A stretch of 64,000 nucleotides of DNA from CALINB01 sp938045325 (GTDB lineage: Bacteria > Pseudomonadota > Alphaproteobacteria > Rhodospirillales > CALINB01): NCBI GenBank assembly GCA_038114465.1, contig JAYNQW010000009.1:1-64000 (forward strand), written 5' to 3'. Within the stretch, counting starts at the first letter, position 1, and each line of letters opens with the position of its first letter. The notes beneath the pieces are model-generated. The model was not told the DNA's origin, searched no databases, and worked only from the letters and a program-made list of their open reading frames with translations. Of this stretch, positions 18,114 through 26,498 are shown in pieces. The position numbers and the translations under genes were made by a program.

Positions 18114-18693
18114 GTTGAAGCCGTTTTTCGGCGATCAATCTAACCGCCAGCGGATAAATAACGTGTTCTTGCTCAAGAACGCGCGCTGCCAGCGTGTCGG
18201 GGGTGTCCTCGTCCTTAACGGGAACACAGGCTTGCGTGATGATGGGGCCGGCATCCATTTCCGGTACCACGTAATGCACGGTGCAGCCTGAAAATTTTAC
18301 ACCTGCTTCGATCACCCGTTCATGAACATGGATGCCTTTAAAGGCCGGCAGCAACGAAGGGTGAATGTTGATAACCTGATCGGGCCAATGGGCCAGGAAC
18401 TGTGCCGTTACGATGCGCATAAAACCTGCGAGACATACAAGTTCGACCCCTGCTTGTTGTAAGGTTTCGGTTAAAGCCTGATCAAATTTTTCGCGTGCAT
18501 CATAATCCTTATGATTGATGGTCTTTGTCGGGATGTTTGCTTTTTCGGCCCGATCGAGCCCTTGAACGTTAGGGATATTGGAGATGACCAAAACGATTTC
18601 GGCTGGAAATGCCGGATCGGCACAGGCATCGATTAACGATTGAAGGTTTGAGCCCCGGCCGGAAATCAACACGCCCAGCTTTAATCGCGCCAT
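18109..18693 (-). CDS. purN: Phosphoribosylglycinamide formyltransferase
   Basis: A 194-residue GART enzyme: it transfers a formyl group from 10-formyl-THF to glycinamide ribonucleotide in purine synthesis. Visible are the start LKLGVLISGRGSNLQSLI, the catalytic Asn/His in INIHPSLLPAFKG, and the Asp in GCTVHYVVPEMDAGPII. It overlaps the end of purM by 13 bases, so translation is likely coupled. Confidence 0.97.
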   Translation of the reverse strand: MARLKLGVLISGRGSNLQSLIDACADPAFPAEIVLVISNIPNVQGLDRAEKANIPTKTINHKDYDAREKFDQALTETLQQAGVELVCLAGFMRIVTAQFLAHWPDQVINIHPSLLPAFKGIHVHERVIEAGVKFSGCTVHYVVPEMDAGPIITQACVPVKDEDTPDTLAARVLEQEHVIYPLAVRLIAEKRLQQ

Positions 18694-19763
18694 AAGGCCT
18701 CCGAATTTTTGATCACGACATGATCGCCATCAGTTTGGCGCGCCTCAATGCATCCGATGGTGAACACTGTTTCCCCACCCTGTGTCAGCGCCTTCGATAC
18801 TCGACCGGCGTGTTCGGCATCAACGATAACAATCATGCCGATACCGCAATTGAAAGTGCGCATCATTTCCGCCGGATCGACATTGCCCATTTTCTTGAGC
18901 CAGGTAAATACGGATGGGGCAGTCCAAGAATCGGCATCGATGACCACGCTGCAGGAATCGGGAATAACGCGGGGCAGGTTTTCGCTGAAACCGCCACCCG
19001 TGATATGAGCGAGAGCCTTAACGCCACCGGATTGAACGGCGTCCAAGCAACTTTTGACGTAAATGCGTGTTGGTTCCAATAAAGCTTCGGCCAATGTTTG
19101 CCGCTCAGCAAATGGGGCGGGGTCGGCAAAATCCAGTTTGTTATTTGCAACGATCCGTCGCACCAACGAGTAGCCGTTTGAATGAACGCCGCTCGAAGCA
19201 AGGCCGAGAACGATATCGCCGGGACTGACCGATTCGCCGGTAACCGCCGTGCCGCGCTCAAGCGCACCAACGGCAAAGCCGGCCAGATCATAATCCTTAT
19301 CGCTATACATCCCCGGCATTTCTGCCGTTTCGCCGCCAATCAGGGCGCAGCCAGCCTGACGGCAGCCTTCGGCAATGCCCTCGACGATGGCTGTGCCGGC
19401 TTTGACGTCGAGCTTGCCGGTGGCAAAATAATCCAGAAAAAATAACGGCTCGGCACCTTGGACGACCAAATCGTTGACGCACATGGCGACCAAATCAATT
19501 CCGATGGTTTCGTGCCGGTCAGCTTCAATCGCTATTTTCAGCTTGGTTCCGACGCCATCCGTGGCGGCCAGCAGAACCGGGTCTTTGAAGCCGGCAGCCT
19601 TGAGATCGAACATTGCCGCAAAACCGCCCAAATTGGATGCGACTCCTTTGCGTTGAGTCGATTTCGCCAGGGGTTTAATAGCTTCGACGAGGTCGGTACC
19701 GGCATCGATATCGACGCCTGCATCTTTGTAGCTAAGGCCTTTTTTGTTATTTGATGGGGTAAT
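18681..19763 (-). CDS. purM: Phosphoribosylformylglycinamidine cyclo-ligase, apparent ATT start
   Basis: AIR synthase, 360 residues if started at ATT (19761-19763). Typical segments are SYKDAGVDIDAG, RKGVASNLGGFAAMFDL, LLAATDGVGTKLKIA, GGETAEMPGMY and HITGGGFSENLPR. Starting at the first TTG (19631) would delete about 44 conserved N-terminal residues, including the Lys/Asp segment before GGF. In the full frame, bounded upstream by a stop, the only plausible start is ATT, preceded by a strong GGGAGGA four bases away. An alternative is a one-base error in the A6 run near codon 8, which would join an upstream ATG (19784-19786) that lacks a ribosome site. It overlaps purN. Confidence 0.93.
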   Translation of the reverse strand: MTPSNNKKGLSYKDAGVDIDAGTDLVEAIKPLAKSTQRKGVASNLGGFAAMFDLKAAGFKDPVLLAATDGVGTKLKIAIEADRHETIGIDLVAMCVNDLVVQGAEPLFFLDYFATGKLDVKAGTAIVEGIAEGCRQAGCALIGGETAEMPGMYSDKDYDLAGFAVGALERGTAVTGESVSPGDIVLGLASSGVHSNGYSLVRRIVANNKLDFADPAPFAERQTLAEALLEPTRIYVKSCLDAVQSGGVKALAHITGGGFSENLPRVIPDSCSVVIDADSWTAPSVFTWLKKMGNVDPAEMMRTFNCGIGMIVIVDAEHAGRVSKALTQGGETVFTIGCIEARQTDGDHVVIKNSEALWRD

Positions 19764-19767
19764 GTCT

Positions 19768-19774
19768 TCCTCCC
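19768..19774 (-). promoter_or_regulatory. Strong Shine-Dalgarno supporting the ATT start of purM
   Basis: GGGAGGA on the minus strand, four bases before ATT. There is no ATG, GTG or TTG in the purM frame between here and the upstream stop. Confidence 0.6.
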
Positions 19775-19784
19775 TCGGTGCGAC

Positions 19785-21011
19785 ATGTTAGAGTACGCAA
19801 AGATAATGCGAACATACTGGATTCAAAGCTGTTTTAAAATGTCCGATCGATGCTGGTTCAATAATTCGGGTGAATTAAAGTGCATCGCGTTGGCGCTGAT
19901 CTTCTGGGTGGCAAATATCACCGTGATGACGGCATTGCCACCTGCGCCTGCAAAAGCGGCACTTTATGATGTCTACGAAATTGCCGTGCCGGTGGATGTC
20001 ACGGCTAAAAGCGCTGCCGCGGCTAAAAAAGAGGCGCTGGCCAACGGCGAAGTCCTTGCCTTCACCCGGCTGCTGGAGCGTTTAACCTTGCTGGATGAGC
20101 TGGACCGGCTGCCACGGCTTGGTCCTCGGGGTATCGCGCCGCTGGTTAAGGATATCTCGGTTGCCGATGAAAAGACCTCCGGGGTGCGTTATTTGGCGAA
20201 TTTGACTGTCCGTTTTAAGCGCCAAGAAGTGCGAAAATTGTTGATGGACCTCGGTATTTCTTTTGCCGAAACCCGCAGTAAGCCGGTATTGGTCCTGCCG
20301 GTTTATCAGGCGGCCGGTGCGCTGATGTTATTTGATGACCCCAATCCTTGGCGTGAGGCCTGGTCCGGCCTGCCGGAGCGTGACAATCTAGTACCCATTA
20401 AATTGCCGAGAGGCGATCTCACGGATATTGCCGATGTCGGGGCCGAACAGGCGGTACAGGGCGATCAGCAGCGTTTAAACGCCATTGCCCGGCGTTATCA
20501 GGCGTCTGATACCATTGTCGCGTTTGCCCGGCTGAGCCTTGATGTTCGGACATCCCGGCCGCGGGTGGAGATGAACCTAATTCGATATGGCCCAACGGGC
20601 GCCGGGCAAAAAGAAACGCAGTTTCTGACAGCGAATGCGGGCGAAACCCCGCAGGGCCTCCTGAACCGGGGCGCCAAGATTCTTGCCCGGCTGATCGAAG
20701 ATCGCTGGAAACTCGATAATCTTTTGAAATTCGATCAAACCGGGGTGGTCGCCGTCACCATTCCGATTAAAAACCTGCCGGGCTGGCTTGCGATTCGTGG
20801 GCGTTTGTCTCAGGTCTCCGTCGTCCGTCAAATCGATTTGGTTTTGCTGTCACGTGAAGAGGTTCGAGCCAACCTGCAGTATATCGGCGAACTTGAACAG
20901 CTGATTTTGGCGCTCGAACAGGCCGATTTACGCTTGTCCAAGGAAGGAGACGGCTGGATACTGAGACCGAATGAAGCCTCTCAGGGTCAAAAGAACATAG
21001 GTCAACGGTGA
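19785..21011 (+). CDS. DUF2066 domain-containing exported protein
   Basis: 408 residues from the first ATG; a start at 19839 (MSDRCWF) is also possible. A hydrophobic segment at about 33-57 ending in PAPAKAA looks like a signal peptide. The mature protein has the DUF2066 pattern (VDVTAKSAAAAKKEALANGEVLAF, LDELDRL, VRYLANLTVRFKRQEV). DUF2066 proteins are of unknown biochemical function. The stop overlaps the next start by 4 bases, and the order DUF2066, CDP-alcohol transferase, perM, hdaA suggests an operon. Its start is only 21 bases from that of the divergent purM. Confidence 0.82.
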   Translation: MLEYAKIMRTYWIQSCFKMSDRCWFNNSGELKCIALALIFWVANITVMTALPPAPAKAALYDVYEIAVPVDVTAKSAAAAKKEALANGEVLAFTRLLERLTLLDELDRLPRLGPRGIAPLVKDISVADEKTSGVRYLANLTVRFKRQEVRKLLMDLGISFAETRSKPVLVLPVYQAAGALMLFDDPNPWREAWSGLPERDNLVPIKLPRGDLTDIADVGAEQAVQGDQQRLNAIARRYQASDTIVAFARLSLDVRTSRPRVEMNLIRYGPTGAGQKETQFLTANAGETPQGLLNRGAKILARLIEDRWKLDNLLKFDQTGVVAVTIPIKNLPGWLAIRGRLSQVSVVRQIDLVLLSREEVRANLQYIGELEQLILALEQADLRLSKEGDGWILRPNEASQGQKNIGQR

Positions 21012-21553
21012 ATATCGCAAATGTCATTTCAATTGGGCGGCTTTTAGCCAGCCCGGTGGCGGTATGGCTGATTATCAACCGGGAATATCAGCTAGCTTTT
21101 ATGGTGTTCATTCTTGCCGGTATCAGCGATGCCGTGGACGGCTTTATCGCTAAAAAGTTCGATATGGAAACCGAACTGGGCAAGTACCTCGACCCGATGG
21201 CCGACAAGGTTTTGCTGGTGAGCGTGTATGTGACCTTGGGTGCAACGGACATCCTACCGAACTGGCTCGTGATCCTGGTGGTGTTTCGTGATGTGATTAT
21301 TGTCGGTGGCGCGATGCTTTACCATACCGTCGCCAAATCTTTGACTGTCACGCCACTGATCGTGAGCAAAATCAATACTGCGGCACAAGTTGCCCTGGCG
21401 GCGTTGGTTTTATGTGCGTTGGCCTACGGGTTTTTGGACCACTGGTCGATTAATGCGCTCATCTATATTGTAGGGGTTACGACATTGCTTTCAGGCGGTG
21501 CTTACGTTGTGACATGGTCGCGCAAGGCTGCCGCATTGGAGAAAGAAGAATGA
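21008..21553 (+). CDS. CDP-alcohol phosphatidyltransferase family protein
   Basis: A 181-residue, roughly six-helix integral membrane enzyme. The CDP-alcohol phosphotransferase motif is present as SDAVDGFIAKKFDMETELGK followed by YLDPMADK, giving all four metal-binding Asp residues. The usual DGxxAR has Lys in place of Arg (DGFIAK). Size and sequence are compatible with PgsA (phosphatidylglycerophosphate synthase) or a ClsC/CrdS-like cardiolipin synthase; I cannot separate these. It overlaps its neighbours on both sides by 4 bases (ATGA-type overlap downstream). Confidence 0.85.
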   Translation: MNIANVISIGRLLASPVAVWLIINREYQLAFMVFILAGISDAVDGFIAKKFDMETELGKYLDPMADKVLLVSVYVTLGATDILPNWLVILVVFRDVIIVGGAMLYHTVAKSLTVTPLIVSKINTAAQVALAALVLCALAYGFLDHWSINALIYIVGVTTLLSGGAYVVTWSRKAAALEKEE

Positions 21554-22608
21554 CACCGGAAAAACAAGCGCGTTATTGGCTGATCGGTTTTGCCGTCTTT
21601 ATCGCGCTCGTCTTTTTGTTGCGCAGCGTTTTGTTGCCGTTTGTTGCCGCCATGGCGATTGCTTATTTTCTCGATCCGCTCGTGGATAAATTGGAAAAAT
21701 GGAAATGCTCACGCACCGTAGCAACGCTCGTGATCATGATGCTGTTTTTCGTCGTGCTGATTTTGCTGCTGCTGTTGCTGTTTCCATTACTGCAGTCACA
21801 AATTACCGGATTTGCCGTGCGTGTACCGGGATACCTCGAATCGTTACGGCAAAGCGTAACCCCGCTCCTAGAGCAGGTGTGGGCGAACCTGTCGGATGAA
21901 GAAGTTCAAAAACTGAAGGAAGCCGCCGGCGCACAAGCCGGGAATGTTTTTAAAGTCGTCGCCGGCGTCTTCAAAAAAGTATGGAGCAAAGGCCTTGCTC
22001 TTTTTGAATTATTATCACTGATCGTTATCACGCCGATCGTTGCGTTTTATCTCTTGCGTGATTGGGATAAAATCATCGAGCAAATTAATGGATGGCTGCC
22101 GCAAAGGAAGGCCCCGACCATTCGTTCGCTGGCTGTGAAGATTGACGAGACCATTGCCGGTTTCTTGCGCGGCCAAGCCAGCGTCTGTTTCATACTAGCG
22201 CTTTATTACGGCATCGCCTTGTCATTGATCGGCTTGGAGTTCGGCCTCATCATCGGCATTATCGCGGGATTAATTTCGTTCATTCCTTATGTCGGCGCTT
22301 CCGTCGGATTGTTGGCCGGTGTTGGTTTGGCGTATGCGCAATTCCCAACCTTGATGCCGGTTGGCCTTGTCGCCGGTGTCTTCGTCGTCGGTCAGGTGTT
22401 AGAAAGCTATGCACTGACACCGAAGCTGGTTGGAGACCGTGTCGGATTACATCCGGTCTGGATTATCTTTGCATTGATGGCCGGTGGCGCTTTGTTCGGA
22501 TTTACCGGTATGTTGCTGGCTATTCCCATCGCGGCCGTGATTGGTGTTTTAACCCGGTTTTCACTGACACAATATCTCGATAGCCCGATGTACCGCGATC
22601 AGGATTAA
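21550..22608 (+). CDS. AI-2E family transporter (PerM-like)
   Basis: 352 residues, about eight membrane helices, with the family signatures FVAAMAIAYFLDPLVDKLEK near the N-terminus and GLISFIPYVGASVG and LVGDRVGLHPVWIIFALM later. The start is the ATG that overlaps the stop of the upstream gene (ATGA). Family members range from permeases to sodium/proton antiporters, so the substrate is unknown. It is followed by hdaA, an arrangement seen in many alphaproteobacteria. Confidence 0.88.
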   Translation: MTPEKQARYWLIGFAVFIALVFLLRSVLLPFVAAMAIAYFLDPLVDKLEKWKCSRTVATLVIMMLFFVVLILLLLLLFPLLQSQITGFAVRVPGYLESLRQSVTPLLEQVWANLSDEEVQKLKEAAGAQAGNVFKVVAGVFKKVWSKGLALFELLSLIVITPIVAFYLLRDWDKIIEQINGWLPQRKAPTIRSLAVKIDETIAGFLRGQASVCFILALYYGIALSLIGLEFGLIIGIIAGLISFIPYVGASVGLLAGVGLAYAQFPTLMPVGLVAGVFVVGQVLESYALTPKLVGDRVGLHPVWIIFALMAGGALFGFTGMLLAIPIAAVIGVLTRFSLTQYLDSPMYRDQD

Positions 22609-22644
22609 ATTTATCAGGGTGAAATTTTAAACGTTGCATGTACT

Positions 22645-23319
22645 GTGTCTGATCCCATCCAGCTGACCCTTACGTTCGAGCACCGGACTTCATTGTCCGG
22701 TGAAGATTTTTTAATTGCACCGTGTAACCGTGAAGCCGTGCAATGGCTGGATCGTTGGCAAAGTTGGCCGAGCCCGGTTTTAGTGCTTTACGGCCCTGCT
22801 GGATGCGGCAAGACTCATCTTACCCATGTGTTTTTAGCTGCCACCGGGGGCAGAGATATCACCGACGAATTTTCCCATGATGATGATCCCTCGGCGTATT
22901 TATCTCAATCGGGAGCATTTGTCGTCGAGGGGATCGAGGCATTGCTAGCGGATGGTTCAGACGAGAAATTATTTCATTTGTATAATGTCGCCCGCGAATT
23001 GGATGCAAAAATCCTTTTCACTGCTGAAAGCCCGCCATCTCGTTGGGAAACAAAGCTTCCTGATCTGGCTTCGCGCTTCAAGGCGGCAACGGCCATTGGG
23101 ATCGGTCCGCCGGAAGATGAGCTGATCGGCGCATTGTTGGTCAAGCATTTCAGCGACCGGCAGCTCAAGGTCGATGAGGATGTCATCCCCTATGTGTTGG
23201 CACGTATGGAACGATCGTTTGAAGCCGCGCGAGACGTGGTTTCCAAGGCCGATGCATTAGCGCTGAGCAAACATCGCAATATCACGATACCTTTAATGCG
23301 ACAGGTGTTTAAAACGTGA
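22645..23319 (+). CDS. hdaA: DnaA-related regulatory protein HdaA
   Basis: A 224-residue AAA+ protein starting at GTG. Near the N-terminus, QLTLTF fits the clamp-binding motif of Hda proteins. Walker A is GPAGCGKTH; later segments are FVVEGIEAL and FLFTAES-like FTAESPPSRW. It lacks the DNA-binding domain IV of DnaA. With the loaded beta clamp, HdaA stimulates ATP hydrolysis by DnaA and limits re-initiation. It belongs to the perM-hdaA cluster. Confidence 0.92.
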   Translation: MSDPIQLTLTFEHRTSLSGEDFLIAPCNREAVQWLDRWQSWPSPVLVLYGPAGCGKTHLTHVFLAATGGRDITDEFSHDDDPSAYLSQSGAFVVEGIEALLADGSDEKLFHLYNVARELDAKILFTAESPPSRWETKLPDLASRFKAATAIGIGPPEDELIGALLVKHFSDRQLKVDEDVIPYVLARMERSFEAARDVVSKADALALSKHRNITIPLMRQVFKT

Positions 23320-23327
23320 TAAAACGA

Positions 23328-23351
23328 TTGCTTATAACAAGGAATAAGCAA
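23328..23351. promoter_or_regulatory. Perfect 8-base inverted repeat before the SDR gene
   Basis: TTGCTTAT and ATAAGCAA separated by 8 bases, ending 11 bases before the SDR start codon and next to its ribosome site (GGGAGA). It could be an operator or an mRNA hairpin controlling access to the start. Confidence 0.4.
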
Positions 23352-23362
23352 GGGAGATCAAC

Positions 23363-24142
23363 ATGGATTTAGGAATTGCCGGAAAAAAGGCACTCGTCTG
23401 TGCCGCTAGTAAAGGCCTGGGAAAAGCCTGCGCAACATCATTGGCACGGGAAGGTTGCGAAGTCACGATCGTCTCGCGCTCAATGGATAATTTAAAAGTC
23501 GCTCAAGATTCGATTAAGCAGGCAACCGGTGTCGATGTTACCCCCGTTGCCGCCGATCTATCGACGGAAGAGGGGCGTGCCGCGGCACTCGCGGTGTGTG
23601 GTGATCCCGATATTCTTGTAAACAATTGCGGGGGGCCGCCGCCGGGTCATTTTAGCGAATGGGACCGCGAGGATTGGATCAAGGCACTCGATATGAACAT
23701 GATCAACCCGATCATGTTGATTAAAGCCACGTACAAAAAAATGATGGAGCGGAATTTTGGCCGGATCGTTAATATCACATCGGCTTCCGTTAAAGAGCCG
23801 ATCAAAATATTAGGGATGTCCAACGGTGCCCGTGCCGGGTTGACCGGCTTTTGTGCCGGGATCGCACGTGAGACGGTCACGAACAATGTCACGATCAATG
23901 CCTTGCTGCCGGGTGGTTTCGAAACGGACCGGTTTATCGGCAACACGAAAGTTCGGGCCGAAAAGGAAGGTAAAACGTATGAAGAAGTGCTCGCCGAACG
24001 GATTGCCGATGTCCCGGCCGGGCGGGTGGGTGATCCGGCGGAATTCGGTGATGCCTGCGCCTATCTGTGCAGTGCGCAAGCTGGATATATCACCGGCCTC
24101 AACCTCTTGATCGATGGCGGCCGTTATAAGGGCGCAAATTGA
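23363..24142 (+). CDS. SDR family oxidoreductase
   Basis: 259 residues, classical short-chain dehydrogenase/reductase. An atypical nucleotide-binding segment (ALVCAASKGLGKACA, with Ala-Ser where many have Gly-Gly) precedes DILVNNCGGPPPGHF. The region after IVNITSASVKEP has SNGARAG where the active-site YxxxK would usually be; the Tyr is replaced by Ser-Asn and the Lys by Arg-Ala. This divergent NCGGPP/SNGARAGL type is a recognised subgroup (3-oxoacyl-ACP-reductase-like annotations are common). Function is therefore uncertain. Confidence 0.8.
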   Translation: MDLGIAGKKALVCAASKGLGKACATSLAREGCEVTIVSRSMDNLKVAQDSIKQATGVDVTPVAADLSTEEGRAAALAVCGDPDILVNNCGGPPPGHFSEWDREDWIKALDMNMINPIMLIKATYKKMMERNFGRIVNITSASVKEPIKILGMSNGARAGLTGFCAGIARETVTNNVTINALLPGGFETDRFIGNTKVRAEKEGKTYEEVLAERIADVPAGRVGDPAEFGDACAYLCSAQAGYITGLNLLIDGGRYKGAN

Positions 24143-24167
24143 CTATAGTCATGGCATCGTAACGGCA

Positions 24168-24214
24168 CTGTCATATATGTAATAAATCCGTCATTCTTGT
24201 TGTGTGGTTGTCAT
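24168..24214 (+). promoter_or_regulatory. Three GTCAT repeats spaced 20 bases apart upstream of ppk
   Basis: TGTCAT at 24169, CGTCAT at 24189 and TGTCAT at 24209 lie on the same face of the helix (exactly 20-base steps), 58 to 103 bases before the ppk start. The first reads CTGTCATATAT, close to a PhoB half-site, but the usual 11-base spacing is absent. Confidence 0.35.
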
Positions 24215-24271
24215 TAAACCATAACAATTAAGTCCTTAACGCGTCATCGTTTTTGCTAGAAAACAGCGATT

Positions 24272-26485
24272 ATGGATCGAACATTTGATGTTACCGCAGA
24301 CGAGGATGTAGACCCGATTAGCCCAGTTTCCGGGAGTTTCTCCATAGCCGTCGCGCCACTCGCGCCCTCGGTCGCGCTCTATAAGAAAGAACGCTTCATT
24401 AACCGCGAGCTGTCGTGGCTGTCGTTCAATTTCCGAGTCTTGGAAGAGGCCCTCAATAAAAGTCATCCGTTGTTGGAACGGCTGCGTTTTTTATCCATTT
24501 CGGCCTCGAACCTGAACGAATTCATTATGGTGCGTGTTGCCGGTTTGAAGGGCCAAGTGCGCGCGGGCATTCAAACAACGAGTGACGATGGCTTAACACC
24601 TGCGCAGCAACTGATTTTCATCAACGCGGAAATAAACCGTTTGATCGATCAGCAGCAAATATGCTGGGCCGATCTTCATGATGAAATGAAGGACTCGGGT
24701 ATTTGCGTCATTAAGCCCAAAGAATTATCGAAAGATGATCGTGATTGGCTTGAACAAGAGTTCATGAACCATGTCTTTCCGATGCTCACACCCTTAGCGA
24801 TCGATCCGGCGCATCCGTTTCCGTTTATTCCCAATCTCGGTTTCTCAATGATCCTCCTGCTGAAGGGAAAGACATCGAAGGATACGATGCAGGCTTTGGT
24901 GCCGCTCTCGAGCAAGCTGAATCGTTTTATCCGCCTGCCGGGCGAAAGTGTTCGCTTTATTCTCATTGAAGATATGGTGCGGTTGTTTTTAAACACGCTG
25001 TTTCCGGAATACGAGGTGCTGGAGGATTCGTGTTTTCAGATTATTCGCGACAGCGAAATGGAAATCGATGAAGAAGCCGAAGATCTTGTGCGAACCTTTG
25101 AATCCGCTTTGAAAAAACGCCGGCGGGGAACGGTCATTCGGCTCACCTATCAAGGCGATATCCAGGAGAACTTGCTGAATTCGGTGGTCGAGCAGTTGAA
25201 TGTGAGCCCGGAGGATGTTCTGGCCATTGATGGTCTGTTGGGACTTTCCGATACGAAAGAGCTTATTGTCGATGAGCGGCCTGATCTTCTGTTCGATCAG
25301 TTTAACATTCGTTTCCCGGAACGTGTCCGCGATTTCGGCGGCGATGTGTTCGAGGCGATCAAAACGAAAGACTTTGTGGTTCACCACCCGTACGAAAGCT
25401 TCGATGTCGTCGTTCAATTCGTGAAGCAAGCGGCGCAAGACCCCGATGTGGTTGCGATCAAACAAACGCTGTATCGCACCAGTAACAATTCGCCCATTGT
25501 CGCAGCGCTGATTGAAGCGGCGGAAGCAGGTAAATCCGTGACGGCCATGGTCGAGTTGAAGGCGCGGTTTGATGAAGAAGCGAATATTCGCTGGGCCCGC
25601 GACCTCGAGCGCGCGGGCGCGCAAGTCGTTTACGGCTTCATGGACATGAAAATTCACGCCAAGGTGAACTTGGTCGTTCGCCGGGAAGGCCAGCATTTGC
25701 AATCGTACGTTCATTTCGGCACCGGCAATTATCACCCCATTACAGCGAAGGTTTATACGGACCTGTCGTTTTTCACCTGTGATCCAAAATTGTGCCAGGA
25801 TGCGGCGCGGCTATTTAATTACATGACGGGTTATGCAAAGCCGACGGCGATGCAGAAGCTCGATTACTCGCCACTGACGCTTCGCCAAAGCGTTTTGAAG
25901 CTGATCAATGCGGAAATCGAGAACGCAAAGGCCGGGAAGCCCGCGGGCATTTGGGCAAAAATGAATTCGCTGGTTGATTCCAAAATGATCGACGCTTTGT
26001 ACCGGGCATCGGCGGCTGGCGTGCAGATCGATTTGGTAATTCGCGGTATTTGCTGTCTTCGCCCGGGCGTACCGGAGTTGTCGGAAAACATCCGCGTGAA
26101 AAGCATTGTTGGGCGATTCTTGGAACATTCACGAATCATCTGCTTTGCGAACGGTAAAGACCTACCGTCCCGTGCGGCAAAAGTATTTATTTCATCCGCT
26201 GATTGGATGCCCAGAAATCTGCGCAGGCGCTTGGAAACATTGGTGCCGATCGAGAACCCCACCGTCCATCAACAGGTGCTCGATGAAATCATGGTTGCAT
26301 GTCTGAAGGATGAACGGCAAAGTTGGCACATGGACAGAGATGGAAATTTCTCTCGAATTGCGGCCGATACCGGATATTCCTGCCAGTCTTACTTTATGAC
26401 AAACCCGAGTCTCTCCGGCCGGGGTAGTGCGGGATCAAACGGCGCTAAACAATCGAAGAAGAAAAAGAAATCTCACAAGGATTAA
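24272..26485 (+). CDS. ppk1: Polyphosphate kinase 1
   Basis: 737 residues, the full length for PPK1. Landmarks are FINRELSWLSFNFRVLEEA at the start, LTPLAIDPAHPFPFIPN, RFDEEANIRWARDLERAG, and the phospho-His region SYVHFGTGNYHP. It polymerises phosphate from ATP into polyphosphate at the membrane periphery. The C-terminus carries a Lys-rich tail. It is followed directly by ppx. Confidence 0.96.
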   Translation: MDRTFDVTADEDVDPISPVSGSFSIAVAPLAPSVALYKKERFINRELSWLSFNFRVLEEALNKSHPLLERLRFLSISASNLNEFIMVRVAGLKGQVRAGIQTTSDDGLTPAQQLIFINAEINRLIDQQQICWADLHDEMKDSGICVIKPKELSKDDRDWLEQEFMNHVFPMLTPLAIDPAHPFPFIPNLGFSMILLLKGKTSKDTMQALVPLSSKLNRFIRLPGESVRFILIEDMVRLFLNTLFPEYEVLEDSCFQIIRDSEMEIDEEAEDLVRTFESALKKRRRGTVIRLTYQGDIQENLLNSVVEQLNVSPEDVLAIDGLLGLSDTKELIVDERPDLLFDQFNIRFPERVRDFGGDVFEAIKTKDFVVHHPYESFDVVVQFVKQAAQDPDVVAIKQTLYRTSNNSPIVAALIEAAEAGKSVTAMVELKARFDEEANIRWARDLERAGAQVVYGFMDMKIHAKVNLVVRREGQHLQSYVHFGTGNYHPITAKVYTDLSFFTCDPKLCQDAARLFNYMTGYAKPTAMQKLDYSPLTLRQSVLKLINAEIENAKAGKPAGIWAKMNSLVDSKMIDALYRASAAGVQIDLVIRGICCLRPGVPELSENIRVKSIVGRFLEHSRIICFANGKDLPSRAAKVFISSADWMPRNLRRRLETLVPIENPTVHQQVLDEIMVACLKDERQSWHMDRDGNFSRIAADTGYSCQSYFMTNPSLSGRGSAGSNGAKQSKKKKKSHKD

Positions 26486-26498
26486 CGCTAACACGAAC

